Shown here piece by piece: positions 16,215 to 25,351 of a stretch of DNA of 57,856 bases (positions within the stretch are counted from its first letter, which is position 1; the number at the start of each line of letters is the position of its first letter). Under the pieces are notes generated by a model. It saw only the letters and a program-made list of their open reading frames with translations. It was not told where the DNA came from and made no database searches. Source of the DNA: Pseudomonadota bacterium (GTDB lineage: Bacteria > Pseudomonadota > Gammaproteobacteria > Nitrosococcales > Methylophagaceae); the NCBI GenBank assembly GCA_030576275.1, contig JALIBN010000012.1:190507-248362 (forward strand), read 5' to 3'. The translations under genes and the position numbers were made by a program.

Positions 16215-17102
16215 CTAACGCTTAGCTTTTAAGTCTTCAATTTCTTTTTTCAAACGATCAATCTCACCGCTCATATCAAACAATATTTCTTTCATATTGC
16301 CGACGTCTTGACGTAAGTTGCCGTTTTCTTGTTTGTTACGAGCAATATCTTCCAATAATTCAGGGCTAACAGTACCATCAGCACCTGTTTTACGTTCTTT
16401 TGCTGTTGCCAACACAGTCGCGATATCAATGACTAACCAATCACTACGCTCTTTTCCTGTCTCAGGATCAAGGTAAAATGATTGGCCTGAATCTAATGCA
16501 ACACGTGTTGCTAGGTCGGAATCACTTTTACGCGTTCCTGGTACTAATGGGTTGATCCGGCGATCAATTTCTTGGCCTGTCGCAAGATCTTTCTCTCTGT
16601 AGAGATCATGAATTAGTCCAAAAATGATATTTAAACGACCATCGCTCATAAAGACTCGGCCAGTGTTCGTTTTGCGTTCTTGTGCTATCAAGCCTTTGAA
16701 AGAACCAATACTGACAAAATTCACATCTTCATTGGGTGCCGCTTGACTTAAACCACTCGAAATTGCGGTGCTTAATATTTGTAATTCACTTGCAGAAAAC
16801 AATGGGTTTTCAGACGAAGTAAATCCACTGCGTTCATTGACATACATCGCCCCTAATACGGTGCGAAGTTCATCACTACTGATTGATGCGGGATGCTCAT
16901 TTGAAATGCCACTACTTACGTCACGGTTTACAATTTTGACATATTGCAGGTTTGTTTCCCATAAGGTGCGACCCTCTTGGCCCATTAAAATATCAGCATC
17001 GGTGGCAGGTTTATCCGCAGATAGCATGCCACAGCCGGCTAAGCCGCCCGTTAATGCTATGCTGACAGCGATAATACCGCTTAATTTAACAATAGTGCGC
17101 AT
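16215..17102 (-). CDS. lipoprotein of unknown function
   Basis: 295 residues. Signal peptide with lipobox LAGC (Cys24), so it is lipid-anchored. The body contains a region around GRVFMSDGRLNIIFGLIHDL and a C-terminal coiled coil (RNKQENGNLRQDVGNMKEIL ... IDRLKKEIEDLKAKR). I recognise no family. The frame is open upstream to 17249, but the ATG at 17102 has AAGGA and gives a proper lipoprotein start. It is 13 bases downstream of gpsA and may be cotranscribed with it. Confidence 0.82.
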   Translation of the reverse strand: MRTIVKLSGIIAVSIALTGGLAGCGMLSADKPATDADILMGQEGRTLWETNLQYVKIVNRDVSSGISNEHPASISSDELRTVLGAMYVNERSGFTSSENPLFSASELQILSTAISSGLSQAAPNEDVNFVSIGSFKGLIAQERKTNTGRVFMSDGRLNIIFGLIHDLYREKDLATGQEIDRRINPLVPGTRKSDSDLATRVALDSGQSFYLDPETGKERSDWLVIDIATVLATAKERKTGADGTVSPELLEDIARNKQENGNLRQDVGNMKEILFDMSGEIDRLKKEIEDLKAKR

Positions 17103-17115
17103 ACGGTTTTCCTTA

Positions 17116-18159
17116 TTAGTTATTCGGTATCTGAGTAGGAGGGTTGGTTTCAGACTTTTGTTCTCTACAAAGTAATTCTTGTACTGATTCACGCGGATCG
17201 TACCCTTCAAACAGTATTTTGCATACCTGTTCAACAATGGGCATTTCAATACCTGCTTGTCGGGCGCGAATTAATACTTCTCGCGCAGCATACATACCTT
17301 CAACTGTCTTCCCTACTTCAGCAACAGCTTGTTCAACATTTAAGCCGCGGCCTATAGCAAGGCCAAGCTGGCGGTTACGACTTTGATTGTCGGTACAGGT
17401 CAAAATTAAATCACCAATACCTGATAAGCCAAACATGGTTTCGGTTCTTGCCCCTAAACTGGCTGCGAACCGTAAAATCTCTGCCATACCGCGGGTAATT
17501 AAAGCTGCGCGGGCATTAGCGCCATATCCTAAGCCATCCGAAATACCGGCACTAATCGCCAATACATTCTTAACCGTGCCACCAATTTGAACGCCTAATA
17601 CATCATTAGAGGTGTATACGCGTAGAGTAGGACTATGCAACGCCGATGCTAATGCTTGATTAAAATCAGCATTAGGAGAGGCGACAGTAATTGCTGTCGG
17701 CAAATCTTTTGCCACCTCAGCGGCAAAAGATGGACCTGAAATAACAGCTAAAGGATGTGATTCACCTAATATTTCTTGGGCAGTGTCATATAAAAAACGA
17801 CCCGTTTCAGGTGTTAAACCTTTAGTTGCCCAACTTAGCGGCGTACCATCTGCAATCAACGGTTTTATTTTATGCAACATTTCGCTGAATGCTGTGCTGG
17901 GTACAGAGACCAAAATATGTTTGGCTGATTTTAGTGCCAGTTCAAAATCAATGCACACTTTCAAACTATCTGGAAAGGCTAACCCAGGTAAATAGCGTTC
18001 GTTAGTATGAGTTGCCTGCATGGAGGTTAACTGTTGTGTATCACGACCCCACAACAGCACCTCATGACCATTCCTAGCAATTGCAATTGCTAAAGCTGTG
18101 CCCCATGCACCAGCGCCAATTACCAGCGTGGGAAACAATTGACTAGCAACTTTTGACAC
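17116..18159 (-). CDS. gpsA: NAD(P)-dependent glycerol-3-phosphate dehydrogenase
   Basis: Reduces dihydroxyacetone phosphate to sn-glycerol-3-phosphate for phospholipids. 347 residues. VIGAGAWGTALAIAIARNGH is the nucleotide-binding motif; GLTPETGRF and SGPSFAAEVA are family blocks; the catalytic Lys lies in GGTVKNVLAISAGI. It follows secB by 18 bases, as in enterics (grxC-secB-gpsA). Confidence 0.97.
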   Translation of the reverse strand: MSKVASQLFPTLVIGAGAWGTALAIAIARNGHEVLLWGRDTQQLTSMQATHTNERYLPGLAFPDSLKVCIDFELALKSAKHILVSVPSTAFSEMLHKIKPLIADGTPLSWATKGLTPETGRFLYDTAQEILGESHPLAVISGPSFAAEVAKDLPTAITVASPNADFNQALASALHSPTLRVYTSNDVLGVQIGGTVKNVLAISAGISDGLGYGANARAALITRGMAEILRFAASLGARTETMFGLSGIGDLILTCTDNQSRNRQLGLAIGRGLNVEQAVAEVGKTVEGMYAAREVLIRARQAGIEMPIVEQVCKILFEGYDPRESVQELLCREQKSETNPPTQIPNN

Positions 18160-18177
18160 GGCTTATAACCTAAAGGG

Positions 18178-18663
18178 TTAGTGCGTTGTTGCTGTTTCAG
18201 TAGCCGCGGCTTGCTGTTTGGCTTGCTCAATTTGATTCATGTACAAAGCATCAAAGTTAACGGGTGCAAGAACTAATTGTGGAAAGCCACCTTTAATCAC
18301 GATGTCTGAAATTACTTCACGAGCAAACGGGAATAAAGTATTTGGGCAGTAGCTTCCTACTAATGGTCCCATCTCTTGATCAGAGTAACCCGTTAATGAG
18401 AATACGCCAGACTGTTTTACTTCAGCCAAAAATGCCACTTTATCGCCTACTTTTGCTGTAACAGTTACTGTTAGAGTGATTTCATGATTGTCTTCATCAA
18501 TACGCTTATATTCATTACCCAACTGCAAATCTAGTGTTGGTTTCCACTCTTCACGAAAAATCTCCGGTGTGTTTGGCGTTTCAAAAGAGATATCTTTTGT
18601 GTAAATTTTTTGAATTACAAAGCGTGCAGCTTGTTGTTCTGTTGATGCGTTTTCTTCAGCCAT
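18178..18663 (-). CDS. secB: protein-export chaperone SecB
   Basis: Tetrameric cytoplasmic chaperone that keeps preproteins unfolded and hands them to SecA. 161 residues. FVIQKIYTKDISFETPNTPE and LGSY-type block VGSYCPNTLFPFAREVISD followed by GGFPQLVLAPVNFDALY are characteristic. Part of the grxC-secB-gpsA gene string. Confidence 0.97.
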   Translation of the reverse strand: MAEENASTEQQAARFVIQKIYTKDISFETPNTPEIFREEWKPTLDLQLGNEYKRIDEDNHEITLTVTVTAKVGDKVAFLAEVKQSGVFSLTGYSDQEMGPLVGSYCPNTLFPFAREVISDIVIKGGFPQLVLAPVNFDALYMNQIEQAKQQAAATETATTH

Positions 18664-18690
18664 GATTGGTTCCTTAACCTTATTTATTAT

Positions 18691-18948
18691 TTAAGACTGG
18701 ACTAACAAACTATCCAGACGTTTAGAGTTATTGATAGCCACTAAATCAGTGTAACCACCGATGGACTCGTCATTTATAAAAATTTGCGGCACCGTACGTT
18801 GCCGACTTTTTTTCATCATTTCTTGCCGTTTCGTTGGATCTAAATCAACGCGAATTTCTGTATAAGCCACACCTTTTCGATCCAAGAGTTGCTTCGCCAT
18901 CACGCAAAAAGGACAAGAAATAGAGGAATATATTTCAATTTTAGCCAC
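18691..18948 (-). CDS. grxC: glutaredoxin 3
   Basis: 85-residue glutaredoxin with dithiol site CPFC (Cys12, Cys15), the cis-Pro region RTVPQIFIND and the glutathione-binding GGYTDL. It reduces disulfides with glutathione. The context next to the rhodanese and the ArsR-family regulator suggests it may also serve low-molecular-weight persulfide or thiol handling (inference). Confidence 0.96.
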   Translation of the reverse strand: MAKIEIYSSISCPFCVMAKQLLDRKGVAYTEIRVDLDPTKRQEMMKKSRQRTVPQIFINDESIGGYTDLVAINNSKRLDSLLVQS

Positions 18949-18977
18949 GTTTTAGTTACCTAATGATTGTGAATTAA

Positions 18978-19397
18978 TTAACTGAATAAGGGTAATTTTC
19001 CATCTTTCCAAGCATTTAAACCGCCTGTTAATACATAAATATTGGAAAACCCTTTGCCACGAAGTTGCTTGGCAGCGGTGCGCGCACGCTGACCACTGGC
19101 ACAGATCAAAATAATCGGTTGTGCAGGATCTTTCAGTTTTGCAATACTTGCTTCAAGTGTCGATAGCGGAAGACTCATCGATTCAGCAATATGTTCTTTT
19201 TTAAACTCGGCTGTTTCTCTAATATCTAAAAAGATACCATTACGTTGATTAACTATTTGGATTGCCTCCGCCGTGCCTAATGGGTTGATGCCTGATATTT
19301 TGCGACTTAAAGCATCAGACAAAATCAATGCTACCAATACTACAAAGAGCGAGACCAACAGCCAGTGATTAACAATAAAGCTACCTACATTTTCCAT
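18978..19397 (-). CDS. membrane-anchored rhodanese-like sulfurtransferase (YibN-like)
   Basis: 139 residues. An N-terminal transmembrane helix (about 10-28) precedes one rhodanese domain (AIQIVNQRNGIFLDIRETAEF ... YVLTGGLNAWKDGKLPLF). The active-site loop is CASGQR, so the persulfide-forming Cys is present. YibN in E. coli occupies the same place before grxC-secB-gpsA. Its start lies 13 bases after the stop of the ArsR-family gene, so the two are likely cotranscribed. Confidence 0.93.
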   Translation of the reverse strand: MENVGSFIVNHWLLVSLFVVLVALILSDALSRKISGINPLGTAEAIQIVNQRNGIFLDIRETAEFKKEHIAESMSLPLSTLEASIAKLKDPAQPIILICASGQRARTAAKQLRGKGFSNIYVLTGGLNAWKDGKLPLFS

Positions 19398-19410
19398 ATT
19401 AAACCTTTAA

Positions 19411-19731
19411 TTACTGCCCGCTAGAGCAAAATACATCGCGCATCATTTCAATAAGTTTTAATGTACGCTCATCTTTAACACGATAATAAATACGATTTGC
19501 ATCACGTCGTGATGCAAGAATATCTTTATCTCTTAATTTTGCTAAATGTTGTGAGACGTTACTTTGTGTTGTGCCCACATGATCAACAATGTCTTGAACT
19601 GCTAACTCTTGTTCACCGACTGCGCATAGAATCTTCAAACGCAAAGGGTGCGACATCGCTTTTAAAGCAAACGCTGCACGTTCGATATCGCTATCATGTT
19701 GGATAAGATCAACGTTTTCGACTAAAGCCAC
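19411..19731 (-). CDS. ArsR-family regulator with SqrR/BigR-like cysteine pair
   Basis: 106-residue winged-helix repressor. Recognition part TTQSNVSQHLAKLRDKDILA; wing RRDANRIYYRV. The metal-binding ELCVCDL motif of ArsR is absent (ELAVQDI). Instead Cys36 (in LKILCAV) and Cys102 (in RDVFCSS) stand where the SqrR/BigR/YgaV group has its persulfide-sensing dithiol pair. First gene of arsR-rhodanese-grxC-secB-gpsA. A matching inverted repeat lies in the promoter region at 19752-19769. Family secure; signal inferred. Confidence 0.88.
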   Translation of the reverse strand: MALVENVDLIQHDSDIERAAFALKAMSHPLRLKILCAVGEQELAVQDIVDHVGTTQSNVSQHLAKLRDKDILASRRDANRIYYRVKDERTLKLIEMMRDVFCSSGQ

Positions 19732-19751
19732 AAATATTACTCAGTAGTTGA

Positions 19752-19769
19752 GTGACTGCAATTAGTCAC
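19752..19769. promoter_or_regulatory. inverted repeat, candidate operator of the ArsR-family regulator
   Basis: GTGACT-gcaatt-AGTCAC, a perfect 6+6 dyad 21 bases upstream of the regulator's ATG. It also overlaps the -35 position expected for a TATAAT at 19779-19784 that points towards gpmI. Confidence 0.5.
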
Positions 19770-19865
19770 AAAAGGCCATATAATACACTCGATTTTCAAT
19801 GATTTGCATGTATTCCATAGAATATGACTGCTAAACGGTAGTTTTCAGGTTAAAAGGACAACGGT

Positions 19866-21410
19866 ATGAGCCACCCACATCGCCCACTCGCGCTAATTAT
19901 TTTAGATGGTTGGGGTTATAGTGAAGATCCAAAATATAATGCGATCCTTGCCGCTAATACACCGGTGTGGGATAGCTTATGGCAGGATTATCCGCATACA
20001 TTAATTAGTGCCTCAGGCGCTGGCGTGGGTTTGCCAGGTAATCAAATGGGCAATTCAGAAGTGGGGCATATGAATTTGGGTGCCGGGCGAGTAGTGTATC
20101 AAGAATTTACACGTATTAGTCGCGCTATTGATACAGGTTCATTTTTCACCAACCGCACATTAACTGATGCGGTAGAGCTTGCGCAGAAAAATGACAAAGC
20201 TGTTCATATATTAGGACTGTTATCTGCAGGTGGCGTTCATAGTCATGAAGAGCACCTCCATGCAATGGTTGAACTTGCACTTAAACGCGGTGTAAAAAAA
20301 GTATATGTTCATGCCTTTTTAGACGGCCGTGATACGCCGCCAAAAAGTGCACAAAGTTCAATTGACGGCCTCGAGGAAAAATTTCAACAATTGGGTGGTG
20401 GTCAAATTGCTTCGGTAATAGGTCGTTTTTATGCGCTTGATCGTGATCAGCGTTGGAAGCGGGTTGCTAAAGCATACGATCTTATTACCGAGGGACAAGG
20501 TGCATTTCATGCCACTGATGCCAGTACTGCTTTGCAGATGGCCTATGACCGTGATGAAACAGATGAGTTTGTGCAAGCAACGACAATTGGTAATAAACCT
20601 GTTTTAGTTGAAGATGACGATGTCATTGTATTTATGAACTTTCGGTCTGATCGTGCACGGGAATTAACGGAAAGTTTTATCGACGCCGATTTTGATGGTT
20701 TTAATCGCCAACGTAAAATCAAGCTGGCATCATTTGTAACGCTGACTGAATATAAAAAAGACTTTGATGTGCCTGTCGCCTTTCCTGCTGAAAAGTTAAA
20801 TAACGTGCTGGGTGCCCATCTTTCGTCTTTAGGTTTACGGCAGTTACGGATTGCGGAAACCGAAAAATATGCCCATGTTACGTTTTTCTTTAATGGCGGG
20901 CGTGATAAACCCTTCGAAGGTGAAGAACGAATTTTAGTGCCATCACCGAATGTGACTACCTATGATCAACAACCAGCAATGTGCGCTCCAGAAGTAGCTG
21001 AACGACTTGTTAAAGCTATTCATAGCAATAAATTTGATGTCATTATTTGTAATTTTGCTAATGCTGATATGGTTGGACATACCGGTGATTTTGATGCCGC
21101 AGTGAAGGCCGTAGAGGCATTAGATAATTGTCTTGGGCGAGTGTGGTCAGCCCTAAAAGAGGCGGGTGGCGAGATGCTTGTCACCGCTGATCATGGTAAT
21201 GCTGAGTTGATGCGTGATGACAGTACGGGTCAAGCACATACTGCTCATACCAGTAATCCGGTGCCGCTCATTTATGCTGGCCGCGAAGGCCAATGTGTTG
21301 ATCATGGCACCTTGGCTGATATTGCGCCAACAATGCTAAATTTGATGGATTTACCTATTCCGGCTGAAATGAGTAAACATTTGCTTGTTGCTCTGAAATC
21401 GGTCAAATAG
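19866..21410 (+). CDS. gpmI: cofactor-independent phosphoglycerate mutase
   Basis: Interconverts 3- and 2-phosphoglycerate, Mn-dependent alkaline-phosphatase superfamily. 514 residues. [10 protein letters not shown] holds the first metal Asp; [17 protein letters not shown] the phosphoserine; [18 protein letters not shown] and [10 protein letters not shown] further metal ligands. AAAGGA precedes the ATG. First gene before envC and ctpA, an arrangement widespread in gammaproteobacteria. Confidence 0.98.
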   Translation: MSHPHRPLALIILDGWGYSEDPKYNAILAANTPVWDSLWQDYPHTLISASGAGVGLPGNQMGNSEVGHMNLGAGRVVYQEFTRISRAIDTGSFFTNRTLTDAVELAQKNDKAVHILGLLSAGGVHSHEEHLHAMVELALKRGVKKVYVHAFLDGRDTPPKSAQSSIDGLEEKFQQLGGGQIASVIGRFYALDRDQRWKRVAKAYDLITEGQGAFHATDASTALQMAYDRDETDEFVQATTIGNKPVLVEDDDVIVFMNFRSDRARELTESFIDADFDGFNRQRKIKLASFVTLTEYKKDFDVPVAFPAEKLNNVLGAHLSSLGLRQLRIAETEKYAHVTFFFNGGRDKPFEGEERILVPSPNVTTYDQQPAMCAPEVAERLVKAIHSNKFDVIICNFANADMVGHTGDFDAAVKAVEALDNCLGRVWSALKEAGGEMLVTADHGNAELMRDDSTGQAHTAHTSNPVPLIYAGREGQCVDHGTLADIAPTMLNLMDLPIPAEMSKHLLVALKSVK

Positions 21411-21415
21411 ATTTA

Positions 21416-22606
21416 GTGTGGCTTGCGGTGCTCATTAGGTTTTATTTATTTGTCGTGCTACTGACGAGTTGTTCGTGGGCAAATGCCGATAAAGCAATCG
21501 CGCCAGCTCAAGAGTTAAAAGCAGTTAAAACAGAAATTCAATCATTAAGTGATGACGTCAACTTAAATAAAGCATCAAAAGAAAGCTTATTTAAACAGTT
21601 AAAACAACAAAGTCGAGATGTTGCTGATCTCAATAAAGAGCTGAATGTACTCGGACAAAAAATGAATAAGCTATCGGTCGAGTTAAGCCAATTAGCCTTG
21701 AAACAGCAAGAGCAACATAAAACGCATGGTGAACAGTTAGAAGCACTTAATCAGCAAATACGCGCGGCTTTCATTAATGGTCAGCCGAGCGTAATAAAAG
21801 TCGTGTTGAATCAAGAAAGTCCGGCGACCTTGTCTCGTAGTACTATTTATTATCGTTATTTTCATCAAGCGCGCCAACAACAGCTCAGCAAAATAACTGA
21901 AACATTACAAAACTTATCCGAAGATCAAAAAATGCTGTTTGCAGCTCAAAAGAAGCAGCAACAATTCTATGCTGAACAAGAATCAAAACGAGCAACACTT
22001 AGGGTGAAGGCTAAACAACGTGAAGCGACGCTTACGGTACTAGATAAAAAAATTACCAGCCAAGATTCACGTTTGCAGTTACTTCGCGAACAAGAGTTGT
22101 CTCTGCAGGCTTTATTGAAGTCATTAAACAACCCTAAAAAGTCGGATATTAGCACGCCAAAAAGACAGGGTGTTCTGGCATATTCTAAGCCCAAAAACCA
22201 GCAAGCTTTCGCTAAAAATGTTGGCGGACTAGTCTGGCCAGTCAAAGGGAAACTACTGGCACACTATGGTAGTCCAAGAAATCTTGGTAAACTCACATGG
22301 CAAGGTATTATGATCGCGGCTTCATCAGGGGACAATGTTGTTGCTGCAGCGACTGGTCGAGTTGTCTTTGCTGATTGGTTGCGAGGATTTGGCCTATTAT
22401 TAATTATTGATCATGGCGATCAATACATGTCGTTATATGGAAATAATGAATCGCTACTTAAGCAGGTCGGTGAGCAAGTGAAAGCGGGCGACCTGATTGC
22501 CCAAAGTGGTGAAAATGATGTACGCCAACAGGCTGGTTTATATTTCGAAATTAGATACAAAGGTAGCCCAACCAACCCAATGAAATGGTTGAGGACACAA
22601 AGTTAA
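21416..22606 (+). CDS. envC: EnvC-like murein hydrolase activator
   Basis: 396 residues: signal segment, long coiled coil (about 30-240) and C-terminal LytM/M23 domain. The zinc ligands are missing: the HxH region reads DHGDQYMSLYG and the end is LYFEIRYKGSPTNPMKWL. As in E. coli EnvC it should activate amidases during septal splitting rather than cut peptidoglycan. The start is a GTG five bases after the gpmI stop, implying coupled translation; a later start would trim the signal peptide. Confidence 0.92.
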   Translation: MWLAVLIRFYLFVVLLTSCSWANADKAIAPAQELKAVKTEIQSLSDDVNLNKASKESLFKQLKQQSRDVADLNKELNVLGQKMNKLSVELSQLALKQQEQHKTHGEQLEALNQQIRAAFINGQPSVIKVVLNQESPATLSRSTIYYRYFHQARQQQLSKITETLQNLSEDQKMLFAAQKKQQQFYAEQESKRATLRVKAKQREATLTVLDKKITSQDSRLQLLREQELSLQALLKSLNNPKKSDISTPKRQGVLAYSKPKNQQAFAKNVGGLVWPVKGKLLAHYGSPRNLGKLTWQGIMIAASSGDNVVAAATGRVVFADWLRGFGLLLIIDHGDQYMSLYGNNESLLKQVGEQVKAGDLIAQSGENDVRQQAGLYFEIRYKGSPTNPMKWLRTQS

Positions 22607-22630
22607 AGTGCATTAATTTAAGGAAAAAAA

Positions 22631-23956
22631 ATGAGTTTTTTGAAACGTGATTTTGGGTTAATAGCTGCTGGCATCACCATCGGTGCAAGTTTGATTTTTG
22701 GCCAAATGGTCTTTGCAGAAAAAGTCGATACCAAACCTGACTTACCCTTAGATGAACTTCGTGCATTTTCTGAAATATTTGGCCGCATAAAAAATAATTA
22801 TGTTGAACCGGTAGAAGATAAAGAATTATTGCAAAATGCTATTCGCGGCATGTTGGCCGGCTTGGATCCACATTCAGCCTATCTTGACCTCAAAGACTTC
22901 AAAGAGTTGCGTGAAGGTACCTCAGGCGAATTTGGTGGCTTGGGTATTGAAGTCACGATGGAAGATGGCTTTGTAAAAGTTGTCTCACCTATAGATGATA
23001 CGCCAGCAGCTCTAGGGGGTGTGTTAGCCGGAGATTTAATTATTCGCCTGGATGATACGCCTGTTAAAGGTATATCACTGAACGATGCGGTAGATATAAT
23101 GAGGGGCAAACCTGGTAGTAAGTTGTTACTTACTATTATTCGAGAAGGTGCTGACAAGCCGATAAAAATCGAGCTGACCCGCGCGATTATTAAAGTAAAA
23201 AGTGTAAAACAAAAAACGTTGGAAGCAGGCTATGGGTATATTCGAATTAGTACCTTTGCAGATCGCACGGGCGCAAGTTTAAAAGAAGCTATCAGCGCAT
23301 TAAAAGTTGAGAATGATGGTGATTTAAAAGGTCTTGTACTCGACTTACGTAACAACCCAGGCGGTTTACTTGACGCTGCTGTCGAAGTATCAGATGCCTT
23401 TATTACCAAAGGCTTGATTGTTTACACCGAAGGTCGCATCAAAGATTCCTCAGAAAAATTTATTGCGAAACCTGATGATTACTTAAAAGGTGCGCCGCTA
23501 GTGGTGTTAGTAAATGGTGGTTCGGCATCGGCATCGGAAATCGTAGCGGGAGCATTACAAGATCATAAACGTGCTGTTATTCTTGGCACCAAAACGTTTG
23601 GTAAAGGCTCAGTACAAACAGTAATGCCATTAACCAACGATACTGCGGTCAAAATGACTACTGCCCGTTATTACACGCCATCAGGACGCTCTATTCAGGC
23701 TGAAGGTATCGTGCCTGACATCACAATGGCAACGGTCAAAATCTCAAATGGTGATGACAATAACTTTGCATTACTACGTGAACAAGATTTAACAAAACAC
23801 CTTGATAATCCTAATGCTGCAACTGAAAAGCCAGTAACTGAAAAGGCTACAGACAATGCGGATGAAGATACAACGCCCTTAGCTGTAAAAGACTATGCAT
23901 TATCAGAAGCCTTAAACCTACTAAAAGGAATTAATATTTTGAACCCTAGACCATAG
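22631..23956 (+). CDS. ctpA: carboxy-terminal processing protease, S41A family
   Basis: 441 residues. N-terminal signal/anchor (about 8-27), PDZ domain (EFGGLGIEV ... GGVLAGDLIIRLDDTPV), then the S41 core. The catalytic Ser lies in NGGSASASEIVAGALQ and Lys in GTKTFGKGSVQ, so the Ser-Lys dyad is intact. A Thr/Asp-rich linker lies near the C-terminus. Acts in the periplasm on cell-wall or envelope proteins. Follows envC by 24 bases. Confidence 0.96.
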   Translation: MSFLKRDFGLIAAGITIGASLIFGQMVFAEKVDTKPDLPLDELRAFSEIFGRIKNNYVEPVEDKELLQNAIRGMLAGLDPHSAYLDLKDFKELREGTSGEFGGLGIEVTMEDGFVKVVSPIDDTPAALGGVLAGDLIIRLDDTPVKGISLNDAVDIMRGKPGSKLLLTIIREGADKPIKIELTRAIIKVKSVKQKTLEAGYGYIRISTFADRTGASLKEAISALKVENDGDLKGLVLDLRNNPGGLLDAAVEVSDAFITKGLIVYTEGRIKDSSEKFIAKPDDYLKGAPLVVLVNGGSASASEIVAGALQDHKRAVILGTKTFGKGSVQTVMPLTNDTAVKMTTARYYTPSGRSIQAEGIVPDITMATVKISNGDDNNFALLREQDLTKHLDNPNAATEKPVTEKATDNADEDTTPLAVKDYALSEALNLLKGINILNPRP

Positions 23957-23966
23957 GAATTTTATT

Positions 23967-24527
23967 ATGCCAATTGTACTTATCCCGTTAGCTAACGGGT
24001 GTGAAGAACTAGAAGCTGTCACATTAATCGACTTGCTTCGACGTGCTGATTTCACTGTACTCACGGCAAGTTTAACTGAGCAACATCAAGTGTTGGGTAG
24101 CCGCGGCGTTCGAATCGTCGCGGATGTAACGCTTGAAGATGTAATGTACGATGATCTTGATATGATGATCTTACCTGGTGGCATTGCTGGCGCAACTCAC
24201 CTTAATGAAGATTCGAGAATTCATGCGATTCTAAAACGATTAATTCAATCTGAAAAAGCGATTGCCGCGATTTGTGCCGCACCATTGGTTTTAGCCCATG
24301 CAGGCTTACTGAATGGTAAAACGATAACTTGCTATCCCGATGCATTACTCGCTAGCGATTGGCTTGAAGTTACTTTGAGTGATGATCCTATCGTTATTGA
24401 TGGCAATATTTTAACGTCCAAAGGACCTGGAACGGCAATGGATTTCGCTTTGGCTATTATTGAATATTTAAGCAATAAAACTATGCGAGATAAGGTTGAA
24501 GCCGGTTTAGCTCGCTCTGTTTTATGA
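23967..24527 (+). CDS. DJ-1/YajL-family protein
   Basis: 186 residues of the DJ-1/PfpI superfamily, closest in look to YajL. The nucleophile-elbow Cys103 is in AAICAAPLVLA, with conserved Glu in NGCEELEAVT and the helix-turn ILPGGIAGATHL. YajL is described as protecting against oxidative or carbonyl stress, though exact activity is debated. It follows ctpA by 10 bases and the receiver protein by 20, so it may share an operon. Confidence 0.88.
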   Translation: MPIVLIPLANGCEELEAVTLIDLLRRADFTVLTASLTEQHQVLGSRGVRIVADVTLEDVMYDDLDMMILPGGIAGATHLNEDSRIHAILKRLIQSEKAIAAICAAPLVLAHAGLLNGKTITCYPDALLASDWLEVTLSDDPIVIDGNILTSKGPGTAMDFALAIIEYLSNKTMRDKVEAGLARSVL

Positions 24528-24547
24528 TAGCCATTTTAGGATAATCC

Positions 24548-25351
24548 ATGTCTTCGATGAATTTATCTGATCTTTCTATTTTGCTAATTGAGCCTTCAGC
24601 GATGCAACGTAAGGTTATCTTGACGCATTTAATAGAAGAAGGAGTCAGTAAGATAGATGGTGTCGAAACGGGCGAAGTGGCCCTAGACCTGTTAAAAAAT
24701 TATGCCCCTGACCTTATTATTAGCGCGATGTATCTGCCGGATATGACGGCGACGGAGTTATTGAGCACTATTCGGACAACTGAATCCCTCAAAGAGATCA
24801 ACTTCATGCTGGTATCTAGTGAAACAAGTTTCAAAGCACTGGATCCAATTCGCCAAGCGGGAGTTGTCGCTATATTACCCAAACCATTTAATCACAGTGA
24901 TTTACGGCGTGCTTTGCGGACAACGGTAGATTATATAGACCCAGAAGAAATGGAGCTTGAAAACTACGACATTACGGAGTTAACCGTATTGTTAGTGGAT
25001 GACAGTATAACGGCCAGGAATCACCTTAAACGTGTTCTGAATAGTCTTGGTATTCAAAATATTCACACCGCAAGTAATGGCGTTGAAGCAGTACAAATTT
25101 TGAGCAGTGCTGAATTTGATCTCATTGTGACCGATTTAAATATGCCTGAAATGGATGGCCAACAACTGACCCAATTTGTTCGTAATGAAATGGGTAATTC
25201 TTATGTTCCTATTTTGATGGTAACTAGTGAGGCTGACGAAGCAAGGCTTGGTCATGTGCAACAAGCTGGCGTTTCTGCGATTTGCGACAAGCCATTTGAG
25301 CCGCAATCTATCCGTGAAATTCTCTATCGTGTATTGGATGATCGAACTTAA
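24548..25351 (+). CDS. double-receiver (REC-REC) response regulator, first receiver degenerate
   Basis: 267 residues, two CheY-like domains and nothing else. In the first (about 9-125) the phospho-acceptor Asp is replaced by Ala60 (IISAMYLPDM) and the acidic pair is IEP, but Lys112 (PKPF) remains. The second (146-265) has the acidic pair DD151-152, the acceptor Asp196 (VTDLNMPEMDG), Thr/Ser (VTSE) and KPF, so it should be phosphorylatable. There is no output domain: it probably works by protein-protein contact. Its stop overlaps the convergent metR stop. Confidence 0.9.
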   Translation: MSSMNLSDLSILLIEPSAMQRKVILTHLIEEGVSKIDGVETGEVALDLLKNYAPDLIISAMYLPDMTATELLSTIRTTESLKEINFMLVSSETSFKALDPIRQAGVVAILPKPFNHSDLRRALRTTVDYIDPEEMELENYDITELTVLLVDDSITARNHLKRVLNSLGIQNIHTASNGVEAVQILSSAEFDLIVTDLNMPEMDGQQLTQFVRNEMGNSYVPILMVTSEADEARLGHVQQAGVSAICDKPFEPQSIREILYRVLDDRT

